In this document: positions 8,811 to 18,252 of the stretch, in pieces | How positions within the stretch are numbered: the stretch's first letter is position 1 | Layout: every line of letters begins with the position of its first letter | Source of the DNA: Gordonia zhaorongruii | Lineage (GTDB): Bacteria; Actinomycetota; Actinomycetes; Mycobacteriales; Mycobacteriaceae | Assembly: GCF_007559005.1 (NCBI RefSeq) | Contig: NZ_CP041763.1 | Location: forward strand, 1,396,463-1,460,462 | Direction of reading: 5' to 3' | Length of the DNA stretch: 64,000 nucleotides | Position numbers and translations under genes: made by a program | The notes under the pieces: generated by a model | The model's input: only the letters and a program-made list of their open reading frames with translations | Databases searched by the model: none | Told to the model about the DNA's origin: nothing

Positions 8811-9265
8811 CGAGACTCCGGCCCGTCGGTGCCGGTCTCGCCGGTGTCCGCGGCGGCGTCGGTATCGGCGTCGTCTGCTTCGGCATCGTCTGCTTCGGCA
8901 TCGATGACGTCGTGGTCGCCGTCGTCGAAACGGTCGCGCAGCGCGGGCCGGCTCGAGAGCTCCGGCGGGCCGACGGTTCGGCTCGTGCCGTAGTGGTAGG
9001 TCCGGACCTCGCCGTGCTTACGCGGTTCGCTGTCGTTCGCGCGGAGCACTGCGATCCACGGGATCGGAATCGACAGCACGATGATGCCGAGGGCGAGCCA
9101 TCCGTTCTGGGTGGTCGCGTACACGATCGACGCGATGATCAGGGCTGGTACCCGGATGCTCATCATCAGCAGATACCGCCGCTTACGGGCGCGGAAGGCC
9201 TCATCCTGATCCTGCTCGGCACCGGTGATCAGGAAACTGTCGGGGTCCGGTCTGCCTTGCGCCAT
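8807..9265 (-). CDS. DUF3099 family small membrane protein
   Basis: A 152-residue protein of unknown function. After a polar start (MAQGRPDPDSFLITGAEQ) come two hydrophobic helices (about 37-53 and 56-75) and a RxNDSEPRKHGEVRTYHYG stretch typical of DUF3099. The tail is very acidic and repetitive, DAEADDAEADDADTD, encoded partly by a 15-bp tandem duplication. ATG 9265 is chosen as the first Met of the recognised family start. It precedes and overlaps map by 4 nt. No function is proposed. Confidence 0.75.
   Translation of the reverse strand: MAQGRPDPDSFLITGAEQDQDEAFRARKRRYLLMMSIRVPALIIASIVYATTQNGWLALGIIVLSIPIPWIAVLRANDSEPRKHGEVRTYHYGTSRTVGPPELSSRPALRDRFDDGDHDVIDAEADDAEADDADTDAAADTGETGTDGPESR
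8871..8900 (-). repeat. 15-bp perfect tandem duplication in the DUF3099 acidic tail
   Basis: Positions 8871-8885 and 8886-8900 are identical. They encode repeated DAEAD pentapeptides in the C-terminal tail of the DUF3099 protein. A recent slippage event is likely. Confidence 0.85.
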
Positions 9266-9301
9266 GTTCCCGATTCTCCCACAGTGCGGCAGAATGGATT
9301 C

Positions 9302-9535
9302 ATGGCCACTCAGACAGTTGAACGCCCCGAAGTCGATGAACGGACCGAACAGGACGACGACACCCCCAAGGTCTTCCATTACGTGAAGAAGGACAAGATC
9401 GCCGAGAGCGCGGTCATGGGCAGTCATGTCGTCGCGCTGTGCGGTGAGGTCTTCCCGGTCACCAAGTCGGCAAAGCCGGGCTCGCCGGTGTGCGAGGAGT
9501 GCAAGAAGGTCTACGCGAAGATGAAGAAGAGCTAG
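9302..9535 (+). CDS. DUF3039 family small protein
   Basis: A 77-residue soluble protein. It contains HYVKKDKIAESAVMGSHVVALCGEVF and ends in VCEECKKVYAKMKKS. The single Cys in ALCGEVF and the CEEC pair suggest a small zinc site, possibly with His residues. DUF3039 is conserved through Actinobacteria without known function. CAGAAT lies 6 nt before the ATG, compatible with a leaderless transcript. The stop overlaps the convergent YihY gene by 4 nt. Confidence 0.8.
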   Translation: MATQTVERPEVDERTEQDDDTPKVFHYVKKDKIAESAVMGSHVVALCGEVFPVTKSAKPGSPVCEECKKVYAKMKKS

Positions 9536-10710
9536 TCCGGGCTCTCGTGCCGACCACGGTCGGGACCGCGCCTGTTCACGGCGCGGTTCCGCAGGGTGTC
9601 GGTGATCTCCGTCGTCTGCGAACTCACCCAGTGCCGCATGACGGCCTCGTTCCGGGGCGCCGGCCACATCTCGTCGATGGCGGCGTTGAACTCGGCGCCG
9701 GCCACGATCGCGAAGCCGAGGAAGAACGTGAAGAGCAGAAACGCGATCGGTGTCGCCAGGGCACCGTAGGTGTACCCGGTCTGCGTCAGCGTTGTCAGGT
9801 AGGCGCGCAGGACGTACGTCGCCAGCCAGAATCCGACGCCGGCCAGGATGGCACCCGGCACCAGGCGCCGTCGCGGGGGCGGAAAGGGCAGGGCGAACCG
9901 GTACAGCGCCGATAGTGCGCCGATCAGCAGGACGCCGACGAACGGGAAGTACAGCCAGTCGACGAGTTCGCTGACGGCGGGACCCCACCCATCCGGCACC
10001 ACGCTGCGCAGATACGTGGGTCCCAATGCCACGAGCGGCAGCACCAGGATCGACATCACCAGGAAGAACAGATAGATGATCAGCGCGAAGATGCGCTGCC
10101 ACACGGGATTGCGGACCTCGTGCTGATCGTGAGCGTGCACGATCGACGAGACGAAGCAGCTCATCGCGGACGAGCCCGCCCACAAGGACAGGATGAAGCT
10201 CAACGACATGATGGTCACCCGGCCGCGACCGAGGACGTTCTCGACGGTCGGGGCGATCAGATCGTTCACGACCTGATCGGTGAAAGTGCGGTCTGCGAAC
10301 GACAGGATGCGCTGAGTGATGATCTCGATGGTGTCCGGCCCGAACCAGCCACCGATGTAGCCGAGGCTGCCGAGTACTCCCAGCAGGAGCGGCGGCAGCG
10401 ACAGAGCCTGCCAGAAGGCGGCCTGCGCGGCCCACCCGATGATCGAGTCGTCCCAGGCCTTCACGATGGTCCGCCAGGCGAGCTTCGGCACGCTCCGCAG
10501 AACCTGCGGCCGCTCGGCCTCGGTGTCGTGCATGGGCTCGGTGACCTGCTCGCTCGTGGGTTCGATGATCGATCCCAGTGACGACGACGAATATGCCGAT
10601 GGGGCCGCTGAGTGATCCTCGGCAGGAAGCTCTGCGGCGGCGTCTGTGGAGGAGGGCCGACGTGTGCTGATGACACAAGCATGGCCGATGACCGTGACCA
10701 GGTCGATCAC
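9532..10710 (-). CDS. YihY/BrkB (YhjD-like) family inner-membrane protein
   Basis: This 392-residue integral membrane protein has the YihY fold. After an amphipathic region (WDDSIIGWAAQAAFWQALSLPPLLLGVLG) come about six membrane segments, including LIIYLFFLVMSILVLPLVAL, the PFPPPRRRLVPGA loop and AIAFLLFTFFLGFAIVAGAEFNAA. The family was once called ribonuclease BN wrongly; a transport or envelope role is suspected. GTG 10710 is preferred because GGGAGG lies upstream at 10715-10720. An internal ATG at 10533 would remove a Ser-rich tail of 59 residues and has only a weak ribosome site. Confidence 0.8.
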   Translation of the reverse strand: MIDLVTVIGHACVISTRRPSSTDAAAELPAEDHSAAPSAYSSSSLGSIIEPTSEQVTEPMHDTEAERPQVLRSVPKLAWRTIVKAWDDSIIGWAAQAAFWQALSLPPLLLGVLGSLGYIGGWFGPDTIEIITQRILSFADRTFTDQVVNDLIAPTVENVLGRGRVTIMSLSFILSLWAGSSAMSCFVSSIVHAHDQHEVRNPVWQRIFALIIYLFFLVMSILVLPLVALGPTYLRSVVPDGWGPAVSELVDWLYFPFVGVLLIGALSALYRFALPFPPPRRRLVPGAILAGVGFWLATYVLRAYLTTLTQTGYTYGALATPIAFLLFTFFLGFAIVAGAEFNAAIDEMWPAPRNEAVMRHWVSSQTTEITDTLRNRAVNRRGPDRGRHESPD

Positions 10711-10849
10711 CGCCCCTCCCGCGGCGTGGCGATGAGTGTCGGCGCCAGGGGATAGAATCAAGGCCGCATCCGCCCCGATCTCGCGTCGTTCACGTCGTGA
10801 TGAAGGCGGGGCCGGGGGAGAATCTGCATGTCTATGCTTGAGGAGCAGG

Positions 10850-12592
10850 GTGACCAGTACCGATGTCGATGCTGACCGTCGAGTTGTGTCGGGTGCGCCG
10901 TTGCGCGCGTGGCAGCGGCGAGCGCTCACTCAGTACCTGACCACCAATCCGCGCGATTTCCTGGCGGTCGCCACACCTGGCGCAGGCAAGACGACGTTCG
11001 GTCTCCGGGTCGCCGCCGAACTGCTGTCGGACCGGACCGTCGACCGGATCACCGTCGTCGCGCCGACCGAGCACCTCAAGCATCAGTGGGCGGCGTCGGC
11101 GGCTCGTCAGGGGCTCGCGCTCGACGCCAACTTCTCGAACTCGACCGGAGCGACCAGCTCGGATTTCGACGGTGTGGTCCTCACATACGCACAGGTCGCC
11201 GCTCACCCGTTCCGGCACCGGGTGCGAACCGAGCAGTACCGGACGCTCGTGATCCTCGACGAGATCCACCACGGAGGCGACGCGAAGTCGTGGGGCGACG
11301 GCATACGCGAGGCGTTCGAGGACGCGACCCGGCGGCTATCGCTCACCGGAACGCCGTTCCGCTCGGACGACTCGCAGATTCCGTTCGTGACGTACGAACC
11401 CGAGCCCGGCGGTTCGCAGCGTTCGCGCGCCGACAGCAACTACGGGTACTCCGCAGCCCTCCGTGACGGCGTCGTGCGCCCGGTGGTGTTCCTTGCCTAT
11501 TCGGGTGAGGCCAGCTGGCGCACCAGTGCAGGCGAGGAGTTCACCGCGCGGCTCGGCGAGCCGTTGTCGGCCGAGCAGACGGCACGGGCGTGGCGTACCG
11601 CGCTCGATCCGCACGGCGACTGGATCTACGCGGTGTTCACTGCGGCCAACCGACGACTCACCCGGCTGCGCGAGTCCGGGGTGCCCGACGCGGGCGGGTT
11701 GGTCATCGCCACCGACCAGCAGAACGCCCGTGACTACGCGGACCTGCTGCAGTCGATCACCGGGAAGAAGCCGACTGTCGTCCTGTCCGACGACCCGAAG
11801 TCGTCGTCGCGCATCGAGGAGTTCTCGTCGTCTGACGACGAATGGATGGTCGCCGTGCGCATGGTGTCCGAAGGAGTGGATGTGCCGCGACTGTCGGTCG
11901 GCGTGTACGCCACCAACGCGTCGACGCCCCTCTACTTCGCACAGGCCATCGGCCGGTTCGTGCGCTCGCGCAGGCAGGGGGAGACGGCCAGCGTCTTCCT
12001 GCCGTCGGTGCCCGTGCTGCTGCAGCTCGCCAGTGAACTCGAAGCCGAGCGCGATCATGTCCTCGGCAAGCCGCACCGCGAGTCGGACGGGCTGGACGAC
12101 CAGTTGCTCGCCGAGGCGAACAAGAAGGAAGACGAGCCGGGGGAGGACGAGAAGGCCTTCCAATCGCTCCACGCCGATGCCGAGCTGGATCAGGTGATCT
12201 ACGACGGTTCGTCGTTCGGTACATCGACGCTGGTCGGTTCCGACGAGGAGTCGGACTATCTGGGCCTTCCCGGTCTCCTCGACGCCGATCAGGTGCGCAC
12301 TCTGCTGCAGCAGCGTCAGGCTGAACAGGTGACCCGGCGGAGCACCGTTCGCCCGCGCGACGACGAAGCAGCCAAGGATGCGCCGAACGCCGCGGAGCGC
12401 GGCACCGGGGAGAACCTGCACGCATTGCGCAAGGAACTCAACACGCTGGTCGCGCTCCACAACCATCGCACGGGAAAGCCTCACGGGATGGTGCACAACG
12501 AACTCCGTGAACGCCTCGGCGGACCGCCGACGGCGATGGCCACCGCGGAGCAGCTGAAGGCGCGCATCAGCGCCCTGCGTACCTGGAAATAG
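10850..12592 (+). CDS. DEAD/DEAH-box (SF2) helicase
   Basis: A 580-residue superfamily 2 helicase. Motif I is ATPGAGKTTF, motif II LDEIHHGG (DEIH), motif III SLTGTPFRSD, and motif VI QAIGRFVRSRR. The second RecA lobe contains VRMVSEGVDVPRLSVGVYAT. The C-terminal third is acidic, then ends in a small helical domain with HNHRTGKPHGMVHNELRERLGG. It resembles restriction-type and repair helicases of Actinobacteria, but the substrate cannot be read from sequence. GTG 10850 is chosen for its AGGAG Shine-Dalgarno at 10841-10845. The stop codon lies in the first unit of a tandem triplication. Confidence 0.88.
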   Translation: MTSTDVDADRRVVSGAPLRAWQRRALTQYLTTNPRDFLAVATPGAGKTTFGLRVAAELLSDRTVDRITVVAPTEHLKHQWAASAARQGLALDANFSNSTGATSSDFDGVVLTYAQVAAHPFRHRVRTEQYRTLVILDEIHHGGDAKSWGDGIREAFEDATRRLSLTGTPFRSDDSQIPFVTYEPEPGGSQRSRADSNYGYSAALRDGVVRPVVFLAYSGEASWRTSAGEEFTARLGEPLSAEQTARAWRTALDPHGDWIYAVFTAANRRLTRLRESGVPDAGGLVIATDQQNARDYADLLQSITGKKPTVVLSDDPKSSSRIEEFSSSDDEWMVAVRMVSEGVDVPRLSVGVYATNASTPLYFAQAIGRFVRSRRQGETASVFLPSVPVLLQLASELEAERDHVLGKPHRESDGLDDQLLAEANKKEDEPGEDEKAFQSLHADAELDQVIYDGSSFGTSTLVGSDEESDYLGLPGLLDADQVRTLLQQRQAEQVTRRSTVRPRDDEAAKDAPNAAERGTGENLHALRKELNTLVALHNHRTGKPHGMVHNELRERLGGPPTAMATAEQLKARISALRTWK

Positions 12593-12630
12593 GTCTGCGT
12601 ACCTGCAAATAGTTCTGCGTACCTGGAAAT
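12571..12630 (+). repeat. Three tandem 20-bp copies spanning the helicase stop codon
   Basis: Units 12571-12590, 12591-12610 and 12611-12630 share CTGCGTACCTGGAAAT, with one substitution (G to C) in the middle copy. The first unit encodes the last residues ALRTWK, and each unit junction recreates the TAG stop. The period of 20 shifts frame, so copies 2 and 3 are untranslated. Confidence 0.9.
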
Positions 12631-12642
12631 AGGCGCGATACG

Positions 12643-12681
12643 ACGAGAGAGGCGAGCCCCGTCAGGGCTCGCCTCTCTCGT
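12643..12681. terminator. Strong hairpin between helicase and DUF7455 gene
   Basis: A perfect 17-bp stem (12643-12659 with 12665-12681) closes a 5-nt loop CGTCA. It separates two converging genes and can act in both directions. TCGTCT follows on the plus strand. Confidence 0.85.
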
Positions 12682-12708
12682 TCGTCTGCGGGGCGTGAGG
12701 AGAGTTGG

Positions 12709-12909
12709 CTACTCGTCCGACGCATCCACCACTGCGCCGACCTCTACGAGGCGTGCCTCGTGGTCGTTGTAGTGGTGGCGGCAGAAGAGGAGCTCGCCCC
12801 CGGTGGGGAGCGTGGCACGCACCTTTGCCGCAGCACTGCACCGATCACAGCGATCGGCGGCGGTCAGTGGAGTGGAGACGACAGTGTCGGGCGTTGCGAT
12901 GTCAGGCAT
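12709..12909 (-). CDS. DUF7455-type small zinc-ribbon protein
   Basis: A 66-residue protein with a zinc-ribbon pattern: CDRC in the first half and CRHH in the second, separated by SAAAKVRATLPTGGELLF. Such proteins sit next to sigA in many actinobacteria and have no known role. GGAGGAAG lies directly upstream of the ATG at 12909. It ends at the shared terminator hairpin. Confidence 0.75.
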   Translation of the reverse strand: MPDIATPDTVVSTPLTAADRCDRCSAAAKVRATLPTGGELLFCRHHYNDHEARLVEVGAVVDASDE

Positions 12910-13052
12910 GGCTTCCTCCGTCCCTTCAAATGACGAACCCGAGTCGATCCGTCATGGCTACACCTTGTCAGACGAACAAGCGTCCGGATTTGTTCCCCGG
13001 AGATCCCGGGTGTGTCGGAGCGCACCGCTCGGATGCGATCGGCGAAACGGCG

Positions 13053-14393
<1,341 letters not shown>

Positions 14394-14511
14394 GTACAAC
14401 CTTTCGACTGAACTCACGGGGGCGAACACGGCAGTGCACGACCCGATTCTGACGGGCGCGGAGCCGTGAGCGAAGGGGCTAGAGGCTTCGGTGCGGGGAC
14501 CGACGCGTTCC

Positions 14512-14540
14512 ATTGTAACGACATCGCCGCGAAGGTCACA
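14512..14540 (-). promoter_or_regulatory. Housekeeping promoter of sigA
   Basis: On the minus strand TACAAT (14512-14517) is a near-perfect -10, with TGTGAC (14535-14540) 17 nt upstream. The -35 overlaps the end of ppgK. The predicted start is near 14505. Confidence 0.55.
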
Positions 14541-15369
14541 TGCGCAGACCCTCGTCAACGGCCATCGCGGCGCCTACTATGCCCGCCGTGTTGCGCAGGC
14601 GAGCGGCCACGACCGGGGTCTCATTGGTCAGCATCGGGATCCACTGATCGCCTTTGCGGCTGATGCCGCCACCCGCGATGAACAGGGCAGGAGAGAAGAT
14701 CCGCTCGTAATGCTCCAGCACCCGGGATACCTTGCGCGACCACTTCTTCAACGACCAGCCGTGGTCGTCGCGGGCCTTCGCCGATGCGCGCGCCTCGGCT
14801 TCCCTGCCGCCGATCTCGAGGTGCCCGAACTCGGTATTGGGTACGAGTCCGCCATCGTGGAAGAGGGCCGAGCCGATGCCGGTTCCGAACGTCAGGAGGA
14901 TCACCGTCCCGGACTCGACGTCGCGTCCGCCTCCGTAGCGGAGTTCGGCGAGTCCCGCGGCGTCGGCGTCGTTGATGACCGTCACCGCCCGGCCGCCCAG
15001 AGGCGGTCCGAACACCTCCTGTGAGTCGACGCCGCACCACGATTCATCGATGTTCGCGGCCGAACGCACGATCCCGTCCCGGACGACGGTGGGCAGCGTG
15101 ATCCCGACGGGTCCGGTCCAGCCGAAATGATCGGTGATCTCCCGGCAGACCTTCGCCACGGCGTCCGGTGTGGCCGGCCGCGGGGTGTCGATGCGATGAC
15201 GTTCCCCGACGAACTCGCCGGTTCGCAGGTCGACGATCGCACCCTTGACGCCGGAGCCGCCGATGTCGATTCCGAAGCCGACGTGCGGAGACGGTGACAG
15301 GGTGCTGTCCGCACCCAGGTAAGTGACCGTGGACAGGGATTCGCCGGACGCGGCGTCGCTCATCGCCAT
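14536..15369 (-). CDS. ppgK: Polyphosphate glucokinase (ROK family)
   Basis: A 277-residue kinase that phosphorylates glucose with polyphosphate (and usually ATP) as donor. The ROK phosphate motif [11 protein letters not shown] is near residue 32. [11 protein letters not shown] carries the catalytic Asp region, followed by [13 protein letters not shown] and [13 protein letters not shown]. It sits next to sigA as in mycobacteria, where ppgK is adjacent. ATG 15369 rather than the ATG two codons later is supported by TAGTCT 7 nt upstream, a leaderless arrangement. It is divergent from suhB. Confidence 0.93.
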   Translation of the reverse strand: MAMSDAASGESLSTVTYLGADSTLSPSPHVGFGIDIGGSGVKGAIVDLRTGEFVGERHRIDTPRPATPDAVAKVCREITDHFGWTGPVGITLPTVVRDGIVRSAANIDESWCGVDSQEVFGPPLGGRAVTVINDADAAGLAELRYGGGRDVESGTVILLTFGTGIGSALFHDGGLVPNTEFGHLEIGGREAEARASAKARDDHGWSLKKWSRKVSRVLEHYERIFSPALFIAGGGISRKGDQWIPMLTNETPVVAARLRNTAGIVGAAMAVDEGLRM

Positions 15370-15376
15370 GGAGCAC

Positions 15377-15382
15377 AGACTA
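15377..15382 (-). promoter_or_regulatory. Leaderless-type -10 element of ppgK
   Basis: TAGTCT on the minus strand ends 7 nt before ATG 15369. No Shine-Dalgarno is present in the spacer. Confidence 0.5.
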
Positions 15383-15401
15383 GGCGAATTCGAACTCGCC
15401 G

Positions 15402-15407
15402 TAGACT
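15402..15407 (+). promoter_or_regulatory. Leaderless-type -10 element of suhB
   Basis: TAGACT ends 6 nt before the GTG at 15414. Together with the ppgK element, the two divergent promoters occupy a 44-bp gap. Confidence 0.5.
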
Positions 15408-15413
15408 CGACAC

Positions 15414-16325
15414 GTGACCAGTCCCAAGGATCCGGTGCCGGTGAGCCCCGCCGACCTAGCCGCTCTCGCGCGTGAAGTCGCCGAATCGGCTGCTCAACTC
15501 GTTCGTGACCGCAGGTCGGAGCTTTTCGCGACGACCGGAACCAGGGCAGGCGGAGACGCCGTCACCGCCAAATCCACACCGACTGATCCGGTGACCGTCG
15601 CCGACACCGAGTCGGAGAGCCTCATTCGTGAGCTGCTGCGCGAACGGCGGCCGGACGACCAGGTGCTGGGTGAAGAGGCTGGGGGAGCGCTCGATGCCCC
15701 GGACGGTGTTCGGTGGGTCGTCGACCCGATCGACGGGACCGTGAACTTCCTGTACGGGATCCCGGCGTACGCGGTGTCGGTGGCGGCTCAGGTGAACGGG
15801 GTATCCGTGGCCGGAGCAGTGGTGGACGTCGCGCGTCGAGTCACTTACTGGGCGTCGCGCGGCGGGGGTGCGTTCGCGTGCCGGGGCACCCGGGAGCAGC
15901 CAGAAGGCGAACCGGAGCGCCTGCAGGCGAATCCGATCACCGATCTCGGGTTGGCGCTGGTGGCGACCGGGTTCGCCTACACGGCTGACCGTCGGCGCGA
16001 GCAGGGCGCGATCGTGGCCGAGTTGCTGCCCCGGATACGGGACCTGCGGCGGATGGGTGCAGCGGCGCTCGATCTGTGCATGGTCGCGTCCGGTGCGGTG
16101 GATGCACACTTCGAGCACGGACTCAGCCCGTGGGACTGGGCGGCGGGCGGACTCATCGCCGAGGAGGCGGGGGCGCGACTGGTGCTGCCGCCCGCCGATT
16201 CGCGATCGGCCGACGGTGCGGTGACGATCGCCGTCGCACCGGGGGTCGCAGATGAGTTCCTCTCGGCGCTGAACGGGATTGGCGCGACGGCTGCGATTCC
16301 GGGGGCGATTCCGCGCGCCGAGTAG
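15414..16325 (+). CDS. suhB: Inositol-1-monophosphatase family protein
   Basis: A 303-residue Mg-dependent phosphatase of the FIG/IMPase fold, expected to release myo-inositol for phosphatidylinositol and mycothiol synthesis. Metal ligands are visible: LGEEAGG (86-91), [12 protein letters not shown] with DPIDGT at 104-109, and [18 protein letters not shown]. The neighbours ppgK and cei are the same as around mycobacterial suhB (Rv2701c). The start GTG is fixed by the leaderless -10. Substrate choice within the IMPase family is inferred from synteny. Confidence 0.88.
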   Translation: MTSPKDPVPVSPADLAALAREVAESAAQLVRDRRSELFATTGTRAGGDAVTAKSTPTDPVTVADTESESLIRELLRERRPDDQVLGEEAGGALDAPDGVRWVVDPIDGTVNFLYGIPAYAVSVAAQVNGVSVAGAVVDVARRVTYWASRGGGAFACRGTREQPEGEPERLQANPITDLGLALVATGFAYTADRRREQGAIVAELLPRIRDLRRMGAAALDLCMVASGAVDAHFEHGLSPWDWAAGGLIAEEAGARLVLPPADSRSADGAVTIAVAPGVADEFLSALNGIGATAAIPGAIPRAE

Positions 16326-16337
16326 CGGGCGACCGGG

Positions 16338-16997
16338 TCAGCAGGGCTGGCCGTGGACCGCGTCCAGCAGCGACGAGTCGACGGGTGACTGCTTCTGCCG
16401 CGGGTTCGCTACTCGGAGAGCTTCGATGGCGGCCTGCGCATCCTGCGTCGGCTGGGTCGACGTGTAGTACTCGCCGAGGGCCAGATCGACGTCGGTGCCG
16501 GGCCGGCCGTCGTTGACGAGTTGGGCGCACGGGGCGACTAGCCAGACCGCTGCGGCGGCGGCCTGACCGGCTTCGCCGTACCGGATCTGTGCGACGCAGT
16601 GCAGATTGCGCTCGGTGTAGACCGTGTCGTCGCCGAATGCAGGTTCGGCCCCGCGGTAGCCGAGTGCGGCGAGATCATCGCTCACCGAACGCGCCGACCC
16701 GCGTTGGGCCGCCGAATTCAGCACCCGGACGCCGAAGGTGCTCAGCGGGGCGGGGCCGACGTTGCGCATGTCCGATCCGTTGACCTTGGAGAGGTTGGAT
16801 CCCTCGGCGATGTTGCAGTCCGTCGGGTACGACTTGTCACCTGGACCGCTGAACGCGTAGATCCAGCCGGCGACAGCGACGAGCGCCAAGATCGTGACGA
16901 CGATGATTCCGGGCCGAAGATTGCGGCGAAGGAACGGCCGTCCCTTCGCGTCGGTGGTGTAACCGGTGGCGATTCTCGAGACCACGTCGCTGGGCAC
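16338..16997 (-). CDS. cei: Cell envelope integrity protein Cei (LytR_C-type domain)
   Basis: A 219-residue bitopic membrane protein. A short cytoplasmic part (SRIATGYTTDAKGRPFLRRN) precedes one transmembrane helix (IIVVTILALVAVAGWIYAF). The extracytoplasmic domain contains VRVLNSAAQRGSARSVSDDLAALGY, typical of the LytR C-terminal fold. Mycobacterial Cei (Rv2700) is needed for envelope integrity. GTG 16997 is preferred because GGAAG lies in front of it; the frame stays open further upstream but has no family match there. Confidence 0.85.
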   Translation of the reverse strand: MPSDVVSRIATGYTTDAKGRPFLRRNLRPGIIVVTILALVAVAGWIYAFSGPGDKSYPTDCNIAEGSNLSKVNGSDMRNVGPAPLSTFGVRVLNSAAQRGSARSVSDDLAALGYRGAEPAFGDDTVYTERNLHCVAQIRYGEAGQAAAAAVWLVAPCAQLVNDGRPGTDVDLALGEYYTSTQPTQDAQAAIEALRVANPRQKQSPVDSSLLDAVHGQPC

Positions 16998-17118
16998 CTT
17001 CTTCCGTGAGTGGCAGTCGGCACCACTGTAATCGCGCGCCCGGGGGACCGAGTCGACGGCGCGCCGGAACGCGTGAACCGGCCGTATGCGGCGTCGATCG
17101 GCGGTTTCGGCCAACCTG

Positions 17119-17147
17119 TTGACACCTGTCGACCAGGTACCTAGAAT
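17119..17147 (+). promoter_or_regulatory. Near-consensus SigA promoter for the DUF4193 gene
   Basis: TTGACA (17119-17124), a 17-nt spacer and TAGAAT (17142-17147) make the best housekeeping promoter in the window. The start should fall near 17154, leaving about 137 nt of leader before ATG 17291. Confidence 0.8.
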
Positions 17148-17196
17148 ACGGGCGCCCAAGGTCATCACCGATCACAGTCGGCCAGGCGGTCGGAGC

Positions 17197-17225
17197 GGCG
17201 GGTTGCGCCACAAGCGCGTCCCGCC
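17197..17225 (+). promoter_or_regulatory. Nested hairpin in the DUF4193 5' leader
   Basis: GGCGGG (17197-17202) pairs with CCCGCC (17220-17225), and inside it GCGC (17205-17208) pairs with GCGC (17214-17217) around CACAA. It lies about 65 nt before the start codon, within the predicted leader. The rest of the 16998-17290 gap holds only the promoter above and no credible gene. Confidence 0.5.
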
Positions 17226-17290
17226 AGTGGAATTGGCGACGCATCACCAGACACCCGATAACCACCCCAGAAAATTCAGGTAGGCAAAAT

Positions 17291-17590
17291 ATGGCAACTG
17301 ATTACGACGCGCCCCGGCGAACCAACGACGATGATATCGCCGAGGATTCGCTGGAAGAGCTGAAGGCGCGCCGCAACGAGGCGCAGTCGGGCGACGTCGA
17401 CGTCGATGAGGGCGACACCGCGGAGTCGTTCGAGCTGCCTGGAGCTGATCTTTCCGGCGAGGAGTTGTCGGTCCGCGTCGTCCCGAAGCAGGACGACGAA
17501 TTCACTTGCACCAGTTGCTTCCTCGTGTATCACCGCAATCGGCTCGCCGAGCAGCACGGTAACGAGCTCATCTGCGTCGACTGCGCCTGA
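17291..17590 (+). CDS. DUF4193 family small zinc-ribbon protein
   Basis: A 99-residue acidic protein. Its N-terminal two thirds is disordered-looking (DDDIAEDSLEELKARRNEAQ). The C terminus is a compact zinc ribbon with CTSC and CVDC pairs around FLVYHRNRLAEQHGNELI. It corresponds to mycobacterial Rv2699c and is conserved in Actinobacteria without assigned function. It has the strongest promoter in the window and an independent terminator, so it is probably abundant. Only a weak AGG is visible before the start. Confidence 0.85.
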   Translation: MATDYDAPRRTNDDDIAEDSLEELKARRNEAQSGDVDVDEGDTAESFELPGADLSGEELSVRVVPKQDDEFTCTSCFLVYHRNRLAEQHGNELICVDCA

Positions 17591-17630
17591 GGGGCGAGTC
17601 GCCCGGACTGGTTGCCGGACGCAGACCGAC

Positions 17631-17663
17631 GCCGCGTGAGAGAGACTCTCACGCGGCGTTTCT
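17631..17663 (+). terminator. Terminator after the DUF4193 gene
   Basis: A 12-bp perfect stem (17631-17642 with 17646-17657) closes a 3-nt AGA loop and is followed by GTTTCTC. It may also serve the convergent DUF3093 gene. Confidence 0.75.
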
Positions 17664-17676
17664 CGTCGAGCAGGGT

Positions 17677-17710
17677 TCTACGGAGGCTCGGGGCTCTACG
17701 GAGGCTCGGG
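17677..17710. repeat. 16-bp direct repeat just past the DUF3093 stop
   Basis: TCTACGGAGGCTCGGG occurs at 17677-17692 and 17695-17710, a period of 18. It lies between the terminator and the DUF3093 stop at 17716. It looks like a slippage duplication. Confidence 0.85.
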
Positions 17711-17715
17711 CCCGA

Positions 17716-18210
17716 TCAGTTGCGCGCGGCGTCCGTCATGTTCAGCGCGGCGAGGACCTTCTCCGGGTGCCGGGTGGAGACGAGCCAGTACGGCGTCGGG
17801 TCGTCCGGGTCGTCGAGGACGATGAGCACCATCGACTTGATCCACGAACGGTGCATCACGAACGCCGCGGGATCGAGTTGTCTGCCCATCGCGGCGCTCC
17901 TGGCCGATGGCGGGATGGCGGCGCCGCGAGCGATCACGTCGGAGGGCAGGCTCGCCTTGTGCACCTGGAGGCTCCCGTCGGCGGCGACGCGCACCGGCGT
18001 CCGGCCCATCGACCAGATGCCCCACGCGACCAACGCGCCGAGTAAGGGGTAAGCGAGCACCGACCACGCGCGGCCGTAGGCCGCGAGCTGGATCTCGTAC
18101 CCGAGCACAGCGGTCAGGACGGCACCGGCCAGCCACCACCACATGGGGACGGTGAGGCGTTCGGAGTACAGATCGCCGCGTGAACCGCGGCTCCCGGCAG
18201 ATTCGGTCAC
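17716..18210 (-). CDS. DUF3093 family membrane protein
   Basis: A 164-residue protein with two N-terminal transmembrane helices (MWWWLAGAVLTAVLGYEIQLAA and VLAYPLLGALVAWGIWSM) and a cytoplasmic-type domain containing VAADGSLQVHKASLPSDVI and PYWLVSTRHPEKVLAAL. It corresponds to mycobacterial Rv2698. Function unknown. GTG 18210 is supported by TAACCT 7 nt upstream. It is divergent from dut. Confidence 0.85.
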   Translation of the reverse strand: MTESAGSRGSRGDLYSERLTVPMWWWLAGAVLTAVLGYEIQLAAYGRAWSVLAYPLLGALVAWGIWSMGRTPVRVAADGSLQVHKASLPSDVIARGAAIPPSARSAAMGRQLDPAAFVMHRSWIKSMVLIVLDDPDDPTPYWLVSTRHPEKVLAALNMTDAARN

Positions 18211-18217
18211 GCTGTCC

Positions 18218-18223
18218 AGGTTA
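18218..18223 (-). promoter_or_regulatory. Leaderless-type -10 element of the DUF3093 gene
   Basis: TAACCT on the minus strand ends 7 nt before GTG 18210. Confidence 0.45.
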
Positions 18224-18240
18224 GCCGCGCGTCCGGCTAG

Positions 18241-18246
18241 TACTCT
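18241..18246 (+). promoter_or_regulatory. Leaderless-type -10 element of dut
   Basis: TACTCT ends 6 nt before GTG 18253. The divergent DUF3093 element is 17 nt away. Confidence 0.45.
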
Positions 18247-18252
18247 GCGGGG

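Noticed and set aside
14394..14558. N-terminal extension of sigA
   Set aside because: In frame and open, but its ATG at 14513 overlaps the predicted -10; the family start is GTG 14393.
18211..18230. Half of an IdeR iron box (AGGTTAG) between DUF3093 and dut
   Set aside because: Only one half-site matches; it is also part of the DUF3093 -10, so chance is likely.
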